DNA of 64,000 nt from Progne subis subis (GCA_022316685.1 JAKJHU010001640.1:1-64000); one strand, 5' to 3'. Positions 1 to 11,660 are shown, counted from the stretch's first letter. A program made the numbers and translations. The notes: generated by a model not told the origin, from the letters alone.

Positions 1-1805
1 ACAGTAAGGAACATTTCCTTCGTGCTTACTTCGCAAGTCTATTAAGGAACACACCAAACTCAAGGCAGTCATTTGCTGTGACGCTTTGTTCCCTGAATAA
101 CACAACACTCCACCTTTGTGTCAGTGTTCCTGTGGTTTGCTGGGTCAAAATCCACGTCTGGCCCGAGGGAGGTGAGTCCTTTCCCGGGTGCTTCCACTCC
201 TGCTGCAGCTGCAGCCCCCAGGATGATCAACATACAGAAAAACATGAGAACTATAACAACCTATTACCATAGAATCAGGTAATAAAAAGGCGAGTGTGAT
301 TAACAGTAAGGGTATTCTTATTTCTCTGCAACTATACTTAGTGACATCAGTGGTTCGAGCGTTGCTATCCATCCTCCCAACTGGAAATGATCTGGTTACA
401 CCATGTGCACTCAGGAAAACGTAACAGCTCCATCTTTTCAGGGAGCAGGCAGCACCAGGACCTCAGTGGCTCTGTTTCACACAGCAGACCTGAGCACACA
501 GCTTGCTCCAGCTCCAAGCACAGCTGATCCCAGCCTAAGAACTCCTGAGGCTAAAGTATTAGAAATATCATCACAACAGGACCTCTGATGGCTATCATGA
601 GATAATCACCACACATCTGGATTTTTAAGACACGGGGCACAGTCTGGTGCTTTCCAGTCCCCTGGTGACATGACCTAATAGCAACACACCCCTGGAGCTG
701 CGCTGATGGAGAGCTCTGTGCTGGGGAAGGAGGCACCGCTGGGCTGGGACAGCACGCAGCCAGCAGCTCGTGCTGTGGGTTTACACAAAGCAGTTGTGTC
801 TTGGAAACAGATTTCTTTTCCTTCAGCGGTAGGGGCCAGAAGATGCACGGAGCAGCACAGAACAGAGAACATCTTGGTGCAAAGCAGGAGCCTTCCGGCG
901 CAGAGTGCTCCCGTGGTGGCTTTTGAAATGAAGAGGTGTAGTGAATGTGGAGGGGTAAATGAGGCCAGGAAAATCTTTTGCTGTACGAATGAACTCCCTA
1001 CTATTTGTGTTGAAGAGGTTTCCAGAGATGTTTCTCTGGAGCTGGGCTCCTTCTGGCAAATAATTCTTCCCAAATGGAGTGGTGCCATGTTTTCATTCCC
1101 TGGCCCTGCCTGTCACTATCTGGCCTTTCCTCAAAAGCTCCAGCTTCAGTCCAATCCTCTGCCTTCTGAGCAGCAGCAGCAAAATTAAAATGGTCCTTAT
1201 CATTTAAATCAAATGATTTGACTATTTTAATAACTGATTAAATCAGCTCCCTCCTGATCTAATGGTGTTGGTGTCTGGGAACAGTGCAACCAGGACCAAG
1301 GTGCTCAGCACAGGCTGCAAAACCTGCTGCAAACACTCAGGTAGTTCCATCCCCCGTTTCCTCATGCTCCTCCTGCACCTGTGCTGGTGAGCCAGGCTGT
1401 GTTTGCCCTTTGAGCAGAGATGAATTTTTGGGATCAGCTGCCTAATGGCAAGGAGGTGCCAAACTCTTCGGGTCACTGGTGTCCTCTGCCTGCCCTGCAA
1501 TTCATGGCCACAAACCATTTCTCTCGCCTCTTATTTCTTCTCCCTCTGCCACTACTTCAGCTTCTCAAACCCTTTTCCTTCTTCTCCTCCCCTCTGGATG
1601 GGGCAGAATCTTCTGTTCCCTTCCCAAAGGAAGGGCTCATTTTCCTTCTCCACTTTTCACACCTGGTTTATTCCTTCCATGTTCTGGAAGATGCACTGGA
1701 GGACGGACAATGGATGGATGGACATCATGGATGGAGGATGGACATCAGAGAGTGACCCAAGTTATTACACAAGAGAAATTAGGTTCTGTTATCACTGGCT
1801 GGTTT
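1..1805. other. Duplicated stretch with no gene seen
   Basis: Mixed-composition sequence. The longest open frame (706-1188, plus) is not kept in the second copy, where small indels at about 49140-49210 and 49470 change the frame, so I do not call it a gene. A short TGGATGGA-type simple repeat lies near 1705-1745. Confidence 0.6.
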
Positions 1806-2190
1806 AGAATCATGGAATCATAGAACCCTAAAGGCTGGGAAAGGCTTTACAATCATCCAAACATCATCCACCACCACCACCTTGTTCAGCACTAAACCAA
1901 GTGCCTTATCAACGTGTCTTTTGAACACTTCAGGCATGCTGACTCCACCACTGCCCTGGGCAACCTGTTACAATGCTTTGCAGCCTTTTCCATGGAGAAA
2001 TTTTCCCTAATTTCCAAATCTGAGGCCAAATTAAATTTGCAGTTGAGGCCATTTCCTCTTGTCCTGTCCCTTGTTTTTGGGGATCAGAGCCCCACTTGGC
2101 TCCACCCTCCTGTCAGGGAGTTGTGGAGAGCCAGAAGGTTCTCCCTGAGCCTCCTTTTCTCCAGGCTGAACAACCACAGTTGGAGCTGAC
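1806..2190 (-). mobile_element. CR1 LINE 3' fragment
   Basis: The plus strand starts with GAATCATGGAATCATAGA and continues with the usual antisense CR1 tail (GACTCCACCACTGCCCTGGG, then TTGAGGCCATTTCCTCTTGTCC). It is therefore the 3' end of a CR1 element on the minus strand. CR1 is the dominant LINE of birds and reptiles. Only the tail is present and no open reading frame remains. The same insertion lies at 50188-50580 in the second copy, so it predates the duplication. Confidence 0.88.
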
Positions 2191-4273
2191 TCAGAGGAAC
2201 CAACAGATCTGTTTTAGGCTCTGCTAGATGATTCCTGGCTGCTCTTAGTCAGTAAAAAACCATAAAACAAATCAGATATGCCCAGCAGCTCAGCATGGTG
2301 AGTTGTGCTAGGAAAGAGCCCTCTCCAGACCCCAACGGCACAAGCACCAGCATCAGATTCTGCCTGGGAAAACCACTGTGAATTCCTCCCTCAGCTTCTG
2401 CAGCTGAAAGAAGAAATGACCCACAACAACCAAATCTTCACAGAGGGCACATTTTTTCTCCTCCTGTTTCCAAACAGTAAAAGCAAACATAAACAGTGAG
2501 AAATTATTCCATCTCTACGAATGAGTGGCAGCATGAGAACACCAGCAATGTGTTAAGAGAAAATCTGCCTGGTACACTGAATTACGCTTTTCCTGGAGTG
2601 AAACAAGAACCCTTGTGATTGAAAAACTCCCTTTCCAGGCTGAGAAATTGTTTTTATTAAGTATTAAATATATATATAATATTCCAAAAATGAGCCAGGA
2701 AAGCAGTGGTAATAATTCCTCCCCAATGCCTCTGAAATTAAGCCACACTTTGCCATTTTTTTTTTTATTTTGGAGTGCATGTATACGCAATATTGCAAAC
2801 ATATCCCCGTGGCAGACGTGTGCAATGCGTGCTGCGCTGCCCAGCCGCTGCCTCTGTCATGCCAGGACCTGCTGCTGCACACCCAGGGGCTGCAGGCTGG
2901 GCAGGGCTGGGCCGTGGGGGCTGCTCCCCTGCGTGGCCTCCCCTCCACATCCCTGCCAGAGCCGTGGGCAACTGCCCGCGGCCACCAAGTGCGCTCGGAA
3001 CCGACCGCTGCTGCTGGACGTCTTGGTGCTGAGGCCCCGAATCATCTCTCACTCGGTCGTGCTCCCAAAAAAAGGAGGAACGGGGCCTCAGTGGCCTAAA
3101 GAGCTGCCCACGGAACCAGGGGGACCTGGACAAGGGGCACTGCAGAAGTGGCACGGGAGGACATCAGGCAGGCTGCGGGGGGCTGAGGCTGGGCCGATGG
3201 AAAATCCGCAGTGGGAAGGAAACAACACAGCCTCTGCTATTTTGAAACACAGCTAAAGTTTTTCTGACTATGAGTCACCAATGGTAGGCTGTGAAATTCC
3301 TGATACCCATCTGGCCCTTGGGGCTGAGCCATGGGATGAAGCTCAGGAAGGAGACCTGGGAGAGATCCTGGAGTTAGCCGGGGTCCCCAGTGTCACAGCA
3401 GAGCCCTGGGCTGGGATCCCACCCCCCAAACACAAGACCAGGAGGGATGCTGCAGCAGTGCCTGCACCAGGAGCCTCCTTGGGAAGCAGCAGCCACATGC
3501 AGCGATTCTCAATTCTCTCGGCACCACAAGGTGAGCAGGAGGAGTTTGGCTTCAGCAGACACATACCCTGAGCCAGCCCAGCCTCACGCTGGGCCAGGGA
3601 GAGCAGGAGAGCACAGAGTGCCAGGGAGAGAGGCCCAAAGCGGGTGTCTCAGCAGCAGCAGCAGTGCTGCTTGCTGCAGGCTGGGCACCAGCCCTGCAGG
3701 GCTCTCTCACCCCAGCTGAGAGGAATGCCTCAGGCAATGGCCAGGGAGCAGCAGCCCCGGGGGCTGCAGACCCCCCCTCCACTGTCCCTGCAGCCAAGGA
3801 CCAGGAAAAGAAAGCAAACAGCAGTGGAGCAGAGTGTTTTCTTTCCATTACGAGGCCCACAGGACAGCAAGCTGTTGTGTATAAAGCTGTCAGTACAGAG
3901 ACAGGAGTGACCCAATGGTCGCAGCTGCTCTGGGAGCCCTTTGCAGAGCAAGCTGTGTGCAGGGCCAGCATGGTGTGGGCAGGCAGGAGCCAGGCAGGGG
4001 CTCCGAGGGGCTGGGGGAGCCCATGCTGAGCGTCCCTGGGCTGAGGGCACATTTCCTTCACTGGGATCACCTGGGCCTGCACCTCCTCCAGTGGCAGGGC
4101 CCCAAAAAGAGCAAGCCATCAAGAGCATCTCCAGGGACACAGCCTGAGCAGCAACGTCAGCAGGCAAAACAAAGGTTTTGTTCAGCCACGGCCATTTCAT
4201 GAAGACAAACATTTACAATCAAGGCAGTCCATTAGTACAGATGGGGGTACACTCTGGGGATACAGCTAAGGCC
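2191..4273. other. Duplicated intergenic stretch upstream of the secreted-protein gene
   Basis: No convincing exon or promoter was recognised. GC content rises from about 2800 to 4200, with CAG/CTG-rich tracts such as near 3650. Open frames here (for example 2615-3256 and 3664-4029 plus) either change frame in the partner copy or have no recognisable domain. It could contain 5' non-coding exons or regulatory DNA of the gene at 5111, which cannot be decided from sequence alone. Confidence 0.5.
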
Positions 4274-4942
4274 ATGAGGTCAGAGCAGGGCTCTGAGGTC
4301 ACAGCAGGGCTCTGAGGTCACAGCAGGGCTCTGAGGTCACAGCAGGGCTCTGAGGTCACAGCAGTGCTCTGAGGTCACAGCAGGCTCTGAGGTCACAGCA
4401 GGGCTCTGAGGTCACAGCAGTGCTCTGAGGTCACAGCAGGGCTCTGAGGTCACAGCAGGGCTCTGAGATCACAGCAGGGCTCTGAGGTCACAGCAGGGCT
4501 CTGAGGTCACAGCAGGCTCTGAGGTCACAGCAGGGCTCTGAGGTCACAGCAGTGCTCTGAGGTCACAGCAGGGCTCTGAGGTCACAGCAGTGCTCTGAGG
4601 TCACAGCAGGGCTCTGAGGTCACAGCAGTGCCCTGAGGTCACAGCAGGCTCTGAGGTCACAGCAGGGCTCTGAGGTCACAGCAGTGGTCTGAGGTCACAG
4701 CAGTGCCCTGAGGTCACAGCAGGGCTCTGAGGTCACAGCAGGCTCTGAGGTCACAGCAGTGCTCTGAGGTCACAGCAGGCTCTGAGGTCACAGCAGTGCT
4801 CTGAGGTCACAGCAGGCTCTGAGGTCACAGCAGTGCTCTGAGGTCACAGCAGGCTCTGAGGTCACAGCAGGCTCTGAGGTCACAGCAGGGCTCTGAGGTC
4901 ACAGCAGTGCCCTGAGGTCACAGCAGGCTCTGAGGTCACAGA
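4274..4942 (+). repeat. AGGTCA-containing minisatellite (18-19 bp unit), copy A
   Basis: Tandem array of CTGAGGTCACAGCAGGG(C)T-type units. Each has one AGGTCA, about 35 in total, all in one orientation. Units alternate between 18 and 19 bp by loss of a G and vary at one position (GGGCT, GTGCT, GTGCC). It ends about 170 bp upstream of the start codon of the signal-peptide gene. The partner array at 52682-53688 is about half as long again, so it has changed length since the duplication. Confidence 0.95.
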
Positions 4943-5110
4943 GGTCCCAGAGCCCCGTGGTTGCACAGCACCACAACGACCCAGCAGTTGGTCCTTGACC
5001 ACAACTGCAGCGGCAGCATCGGCGGCAGCAGCAGCGCTGCTGACATTTGGAAGCGTTGTGCAGACAGTGGTTGCAGCAAGAGCAGCAGGACTGACACAGG
5101 GCGAGGCACC
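4943..5110 (+). promoter_or_regulatory. Probable proximal promoter and 5' leader of the secreted-protein gene
   Basis: This 168-bp stretch between the minisatellite and the ATG is kept in both copies with few changes. It is rich in GCAGCAGC/GGCGGC and has no TATA box that I can see. It ends in GAGGCACCATGG, a strong initiation context. A transcription start here is inferred from position only. Confidence 0.45.
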
Positions 5111-8100
5111 ATGGCCCTTGCTCTGCGCCTGCTCCTCCTGCTCCTCCTGGCTGTGGCCCTGCCTGCCAGGACTGCCCAGGCTGCTCCATGGCGAGCGCAG
5201 GGAGCAGGTGAGCCGGCGGCCTGGATCCCCTTTCCTGGGACAGCGCTCCCTTCTCCCCAAGAAGCCTTGGGGATGGTTTTACCCAGGGCTTTAGGGAGGG
5301 TTTCCTCCTTGGGAATGAGAGAGCCCCAGGGGCCCTGGGCTGCTCCAGCCACCCCTGCAGGGATGGTGCACAGGGCCTGCAAAGAGTGTGCAGAGTGAGC
5401 AGAGCCAGCCCAGAGCTCCCCAGGCCCCTGGGCAGCTTTGGCCCTGTCCATGGACATCGGCCTCCCACAGCCTTCCCTGACCCCCTGGCAGTGCCCAGAT
5501 CCCTAAGGCAGAGGGGGATCCCAGCACACATGGAAATGGTTCTCATCTGTGCTCCCTTCTAGACTGGAATCAGAACATGGATTATCCGGAAGTCCTGGCT
5601 CATAACGACTTTAAATCCTTGGAGGATGCTGAAGGCAAGTTCTCAGTGTGCCTTTCCTGTCACAATAATCCCTGTCAGTGTGGCAAGAGCTCTCCCATGT
5701 GCCATTTCCCTGAACATGATCTCATGGCTGGAAAGTTCTGGAAACTTTGCCCTACTCCCTTCTGGAGCCCTGAGTGATCCCCAGGATGGCTGTCAGTGGG
5801 AGGAAGGAGCATTTAGCTGTCACTGCTCTTCCCGTGTGCAGTGCCAGGGTGTCCTTCTGTGTGCTCTGTGCAGCCACGGAGAAGAGCAGAGAGGGAAGGG
5901 GCCTGGCCCAGGGCTGTGCCCCGGGGCTGTGCCTTGTGCTGCTCCTTTGCCAGCCCCAGGGAGCCTGAGGATCTCCTATGGGAGCTCCATGGGATCTCTT
6001 CTGTCCTGCCTTTCTTTGCAGCCAAGCCTGTGGGAGAAGGTGATCTGGATTACCAACCCACGTCCAAGACAGAGCCTCTGGGAGATGCTGAGGGTAGGTC
6101 AAGGCCTTTTCCCTGAGTGAGCTGCCAGCTCAGAGCCCACAGCACGGCCAGGGGCCATCGCTGCCGGTGCCAGGACAGAGCTGTGCCCGTGTGTGCCCTC
6201 ACCCTGCACGATCCCCTCACCGCTCCTGCGCCTCAGTGCTGCCCATGCACATCAGCAGAGGTGACAGAAGCTTCTCTGAATGTTGAGTTACAGATGTGTC
6301 TCCAGCTCCTTTGCTGGTTGCTGCACACAAGCCCAGCTCCCATCACAGGGGTGAGTAGTGTTTCCCTGCTGACCCCACAGGCTGAGCACTGGCTTTGTGG
6401 GATCCATTCCTGGCAAATGGAAACTCTTTGCTCTAAGGTCCTCCGACAGGAAAATACAGAGCTACAGGACTCAAGAAACCCCAGGAGCCATCCGAACCCA
6501 TGCAGCAAACGTTGAAGGAAATACTTCAGAGACAACAAGGTGGGTGCATGTCCCTGAGCCTTCTCCTGAGGCTCAGCAGCCGGGGCCTTTCTCTGCACAT
6601 CTGGACACGCCGGGCCCGGCACAGCGGGAAGGGATCCACGGCAGCCTGGCTGCCCCGTGCTGCTTTCCCACCCTGCAGGGCTGTTTCCCAGCCTGGCCTG
6701 GCTGCAGCTTCTCCCCAGGCTCTGCAGGAAGGCATTTGGCATCAGCTGACAGGGAGCCCAAACTGCCCCATGGGCCATGCACACCCTGAGAGCCCCTGCC
6801 CTTCCCCTGTGTCCCAGCAGCCCAAGTGGGGCACCTCTTTGGACGAGGGAGGGCTCTGGTCATACCAAGAATCTAGGTGTTTTCTTGGCCCTTATAAATG
6901 TGTTTGACAGTTCTGTCTGATCCAAGTCTCTTTTTATCCAGAAATGAAAGAAGAAACTGTGGTGACAACCGAGTTTTCCCGAGGAAGCAGTGGCACAATG
7001 GCAGCCCCTGCTGCAGGAAGGGAGGCCATGCCAGGCACAGTCACTGGAGGTAATTGTTGTGCCTCTGGGCCTGGGCACTGCTGAGGCTTGAGCTGCCATC
7101 TCTGCAGCTTGGCAGTGCAGGCACAGCCCAGACAAGAGCGGCACAGCCCAGAGGAATTATCCCCAGCAGGCTCAGGGCACTCGGGTACTGAGCAGTCCTG
7201 CTGGGCTCCCGCCGTGGGAGACACGGCCCAAAACCTGGGAGGGCTGCAAGGGGTGGGGAAGGGGCAGTGGGGCAGAGCAAGGCTCCAGAGTATCCTGAGA
7301 GCGCCTGGCTGTGTCCCCTTGGGCTTTGGGGAGCTGTCCCAGGGGAAAGGGGGATGCAGAGAGACAGGGAGGTTGGAAGGGAAGGAGGGATGGTTGTGGC
7401 ACTGCCAGCTGCAGTTTTCCCCCGGCCATCAGGGAGGGTCACTGTGTACCAGTGAGAGAGCCCCAGGGGCCCTGGGCTGCTCCAGCCACCCCTGCAGGGA
7501 TGGTGCACAGGGCCTGCAAAGAGTGTGCAGAGTGAGCAGAGCCAGCCCAGAGCTCCCCAGGCCCCTGGGCAGCTTTGGCCATGTCCATGGACATCGGCCT
7601 CCCACGGCCTTCCCCGACCCCCTGGCAGCGCCCAGTTCCCTAAGGCAGAGGGGGATCCCAGCACACATGGAAATGGTCCTCATCTGTGCTCCCTTCTAGA
7701 TTGGGATTGCACCTTGCATTTTCTGGATACCATGATGAATGGCATCATGAAACTCTTGGAGAATGCTGAAGGCAATTTCTCGGTGTGCCTTTCCTGTCAC
7801 AATAATCCCTGTCAGTGTGGCAAGAGCTCTCCCATGTGCCATTTCCCTTAACATGATCTCATGGCTGAAGGGTTCTGGAAACCTTGCCCTGCTCCCTTCT
7901 GGAGCCCTGAGTGATCCCCAGGATGGCTGTCAGTGGGAGGAAGGAGCATTTAGCTGTCACTGCTCTTCCTGTGTGCAGTGCCAGGGTGTCCTTCTGTGTG
8001 CTCTGTGCAGCCACGGAAAAGAGCAGAGAGGGAAGGGGCCTGGCCCAGGGCTGTGCCCCGGGGCTGTGCCTTGTGCTGCTCCTTTGCCAGCCCCAGGGAG

Positions 8101-10430
8101 CCTGAGGATCTCCTACAGGAGCTCCATGGGATCTCTTCTGTCCTGCCTTTCTTTGCAGTCAAGCCTGTGGGAGAAGGTGATCTGGATTACCAACCCACGT
8201 CCAAGACAGAGCCTCTGGGAGATGCTGAGGGTAGGTTCAAGCATTTCCCCCTGGCAGAGCTGCCAGCTCAGAGCCCATAGCACGGACAGGGGGCATTGCT
8301 GCCGGTGCCAGGACAGAATCATGCCCATGTGTGCCCTTGTCCTGCACGATCCCCTCACTGCTCCTGCACCTCAGTGCTGCCCGTGCACATCAGCAGAGGT
8401 GACAGAAGCTTTTCTGAATGTTGAGTTACAGATGTGTCTCCAGCTCCTTTGCTGGTTGCTGCACACAAGCCCAGCTCCCATCGCAGGGGTGAGTAGTGTG
8501 TCCCTGCTGACCCCACAGGCTGAGCACTGGCTTTGTGGGATCCATTCCTGGCAAATGGAAACTCTTTGCTCTAAGGTCCTCCGACAGGAAAATACAGAGC
8601 TACAGGACTCAAGAAACCCCAGGAGTCATCCGAAGCCATGCAGCAAACATTGAAGGAAATACTTCAGAGACAACAAGGTGGGTGCATGTCCCTGAGGCTT
8701 CTCCTGAGGCTCAGCAGCCGGGGCCTTTCTCTGCACATCTGGACACGCCGGGCCCGGCACAGCGGGAAGGGATCCATGGCAGCCTGGCTGCCCCGTGCTG
8801 CTTTCCCACCCTGCAGGGCTGTTTCCCAGCCTGGCCTGGCTGCAGCTTCTCCCCAGGCTCTGCAGGAAGGCATTTGGCATCAGCTGACAGGGAGCCCAAA
8901 CTGCCCCATGGGCCATGCACACCCTGAGAGCCCCTGCCCTTCCCCTGTGTCCCAGCAGCCCAAGTGGGGCACCTCTTTGGACGAGGGAGGGCTCTGGCCC
9001 AGCCCCCAGAGTTTCTGCCTTTTCCTGATGCTTTTCAATGTCTCCAACAAGCATTGCCTCCTGTGGATGCCCACTCCCCCATGTTGAATGTTTCCATCTA
9101 ATCCAGCTGTGCCTCTTCCTTTCTCAAAGAGTTGGATCAAAAGTCTGTGCCGAAGGAGGAACTTCCCGGAGGAAGCAGCAGCTCGGTGGCAGCCTCTGCT
9201 GCAGAAAGGAAGGAGATGGCAGACACAAACACAGTCACAGACGCAGAGAATGCCAGAGCAGGTAATTGCTGTGCCAGGCTCAGCCCTCTCTGGGGCTGTG
9301 TGGCAGCAGCTCTTCCCCCAGCTCCCAGCCTTGCAGGGCCCCGCAGCAGCCAAAGCTGGAGGCACCTCGGCTTCGAGGCCTGCGGAGCTCGCTGACGGCC
9401 CCTGGGAAACGGGACTGGTGCCCGAGGTGCCTCCCGCTGCAGCTGCTCCCGGAGCTGGCCCTGAGCGCCCAGAGGCCCAAGGCACAGGAGCAGCCCCGAG
9501 CGGGAGCCCTGCCGCCAGCCCAGGGCCAGAGCCAGCCCTGGCTCCCGGCTGGGCAGGGGCTGCGCTGGGTCCTGACAGGGCCTGACTCCGTCCCCTCGGG
9601 CTGCCGGAGCTGTCCCACCTGGGGGACAGGTGAAATGAGGGAATGTTTTGGCTCAGCCTGCTGGAGATTTTCTTGGTGCTTTATGGAGAGTTTCTTCTGT
9701 GGAAATGAGAGAGCCCCAGGGGCCCTGGGCTGCTCCAGCCACCCCTGCAGGGATGGTGCACAGGGCCTGCAAAGAGTGTGCAGAGTGAGCAGAGCCAGCC
9801 CAGAGCTCCCCAGGCCCCTGGGCAGCTTTGGCCCTGTCCATGGACATCGGCCTCCCACGGCCTTCCCCGACCCCCTGGCAGTGCCCAGTTCCCTAAGGCA
9901 GAGGGGGATCCCAGCACACATGGAAATGGTTCTCATCTGTGCTCCCTTCTAGATTGGGAACGTGACATGGATTATCTGGAAATGATGGCGAATGGTGGTT
10001 TGAAGGCAGTGCCAGAGGCTGAAGGCAAGTCTGCAACACACCTTTTATGAGAGAATCATAAGTTTCAGTCCAGGACGATCTCACCCATGTGCCATTTCCC
10101 TTAACATGATCTCAAGGCTGAAGGGTCCTGGAAACCTTGCCCTACTCCCTTCTGGAGCCCTGAGTGATCCCCAGGATGGCTGTCAGTGGGAGGAAGGAGC
10201 ATTTAGCTGTCACTGCTCTTCACTTGTGCAGTGCCAGGGTGTCCTTCTGTGTGCTCTGTGCAGCCACGGAGAAGAGCAGAGAGGGAAGGGGCCTGGCCCA
10301 GGGCTGTGCCCCGGGGCTGTGCCTTGTGCTGCTCCTTTGCCAGCCCCAGGGAGCCTGAGGATCTCCTATGGGAGCTCCATGGGATCTCTTCTGTCCTGCC
10401 TTTCTTTGCAGCCAAAACACTCGGTGAAGG
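5111..10430 (+). CDS. Predicted secreted protein built from repeated exon cassettes, copy A (cut by ERVL)
   Basis: Exon 1 (5111-5207) encodes a 32-residue start with a classic signal peptide (MALALRLLLLLLLAVALPA, then a small-residue cleavage region). Further exons I place from splice signals are 5563-5634, 6022-6093, 6450-6539, 6942-7049, 7700-7771, 8159-8230, 8588-8677, 9130-9261, 9953-10024 and the start of one at 10412. Every intron is phase 1 and every internal exon is a multiple of three (72, 72, 90, 108 or 132 nt), so the frame stays open through all of them. The order a-b-c-d repeats: exons 2-5, 6-9, then 10-11. The a-type exons begin D-W and end in a GC donor. The mature part is hydrophilic with few cysteines, and I do not recognise the family. 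The last exon is broken by an ERVL LTR at 10431, so the 3' end is missing. It may be a truncated but transcribed gene or a pseudogene. Confidence 0.62.
5318..7452 (+). repeat. Exon-cassette unit A1
   Basis: About 2.1-kb unit starting with the intron segment GAGAGAGCCCCAGGGG and holding four exons (a 5563-5634, b 6022-6093, c 6450-6539, d 6942-7049). The same intron segment restarts at 7453 and 9707. Exon c encodes a lysine/glutamine-rich helix-like stretch ending LQRQQ. Exon d encodes a Ser/Gly/Ala-rich stretch. Confidence 0.85.
7453..9706 (+). repeat. Exon-cassette unit A2 (absent from copy B)
   Basis: Second unit with exons a 7700-7771, b 8159-8230, c 8588-8677 and d 9130-9261. Exons b and c are almost identical to unit A1. 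Exon a has diverged in protein (D-W-D-C-T-L), its donor is GCAATT instead of GCAAGT, and exon d is 132 nt instead of 108 nt with a different sequence and an acceptor ending AAAG. No equivalent of this unit exists in the second segmental copy, where the first cassette is followed directly by the third-type unit. Confidence 0.85.
9707..10430 (+). repeat. Exon-cassette unit A3, truncated by ERVL insertion
   Basis: Third unit, with exon a 9953-10024 and the first 19 nt of exon b (10412-10430). The ERVL LTR begins right after GGTGAAGG, exactly where units A1 and A2 continue GTGATCTGGATTACC. The rest of the exon is not found next to the far LTR at 17543. Confidence 0.85.
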
Positions 10431-11099
10431 TGTCCTGGTTTGGAGGCAGATTTGGGGGAAAACCCCTGTATAGGATCCCTCTGGGAAGCAAACCCAAGTG
10501 GCCCTTCCCTACAACCAGTCCAAAAAAAAAAAACCTCTTTGGAGAAATATGGAAAAAACTATTTTACTAAACAAATAAATTGCATGCAAGTATAAAGAAT
10601 GAATAATATGAAACAATAAAACCTCTCCTTCTGAAGTGAGATGGCAAACTGAGAAAGTCCTTGCCGTGGGTGGAGCTCGGCTCTCTCTCAGTCTCTCATC
10701 AGTCCCAGTCCCTCCGGCGCTGCTGGAAAATGCCGAGCTCCAGGCCCCGGTGGGCCGCAGGTGCAGCCCCCAGGGCTCCCCTGGGTTTTCAGTCCAGAGC
10801 AGGTTTAAACAGTTCCAAGAAAAAGGAAAAAAACAGTCCAGGGAACTTCTCTGCCTTAGCTAGCTGAAACTAACTAAACGCAAAAAAAAAAAAAAAAAAA
10901 TCTCTGTCCTGCAGTCTCTCCAAGCCTCCGCCGAACACACCGTCCACAGAAGAATGTGGAGGAGTCAGGCAGTTTTCTCAAAACAAACTCTGCGCTTCTC
11001 CTTGCTCTTAGAACCAGTCTGAAAGGCACAGGACTCAATATACAGCACAAACAGAACAGACGATTGGGGATACAAGCATCATAAAGTTACCCTAGGACA
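10431..11099 (-). repeat. ERVL 3' LTR, provirus 1
   Basis: 669 bp. Read on the minus strand it starts TGTCCTAGGGTAAC and ends CCAAACCAGGACA, giving TG...CA ends with short inverted repeats. It is nearly identical to the LTR at 56916-57590 in the second segmental copy and a little less similar to its own 5' LTR at 16887-17543. Confidence 0.93.
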
Positions 11100-11112
11100 T
11101 TCCTCCCCTTAT
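11100..11112 (-). other. Polypurine tract of ERVL provirus 1
   Basis: On the minus strand AAGGGGAGGAA directly precedes the TG of the 3' LTR, the expected place and composition for the plus-strand primer. The same tract precedes the LTR at 57590. Confidence 0.85.
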
Positions 11113-11660
11113 CTCCATATATCAATTTACTAAATCTAATATATACTTGTTACCCTGGTTTTTCTGAATTTTTTAATTAGCCTTTTGAATTTCATAATGG
11201 AGTCAGATCTTTTAGCTCCTGTACAATATTAGAGCACTTTTCTACCTTTCCCACAAGATGTAACAGAAACAAATCCTTTGTTTTTCATTCTTTGTCCTTT
11301 GTTTGCATATTTCTAACCTGAAAAACAACTGTAACTGACAGTTGGTCTGGCCACTGAGGCTGAGGGGTGGAAACCCCAAAAGGCCAATCTTCGACTAGAC
11401 CCACAAATGTATAAAAGTAAAGAATAAACAAAGAGGCTCCCTTCCTCTTCCGCCTCTCTCCGCTCTCGGAGCAGTGAGCTGGAATCTGAAGGACCTCTGC
11501 ATTGCAAAGATAACCTTGTCTACACGTGATTGCTTTGTGTGTCTCGGTGACATATACTCTAGCTCTACACACACATACATCTATATAAAAACAACATGCA
11601 ATATACAGCTACATACAGTGGCAGTACCATTCAGCACACAGCGATAATTACACACGGTTC
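11113..11660 (-). other. Non-coding stretch between pol and 3' LTR; no env
   Basis: This ~550-bp stretch between the pol stop and the polypurine tract has no env-like frame. Only short open frames occur, which is in keeping with the env-less ERVL group. It is kept in provirus 2 (57604-58152). Confidence 0.7.

Noticed and set aside
706..1188. A 160-codon plus-strand frame with a partner at 49079-49546.
   Set aside because: The frame changes through indels between the two copies, and there is no domain or splice context.
4274..4942. CRISPR-like direct repeats.
   Set aside because: Units are head-to-tail with no unique spacers, in a vertebrate genome. This is a minisatellite.
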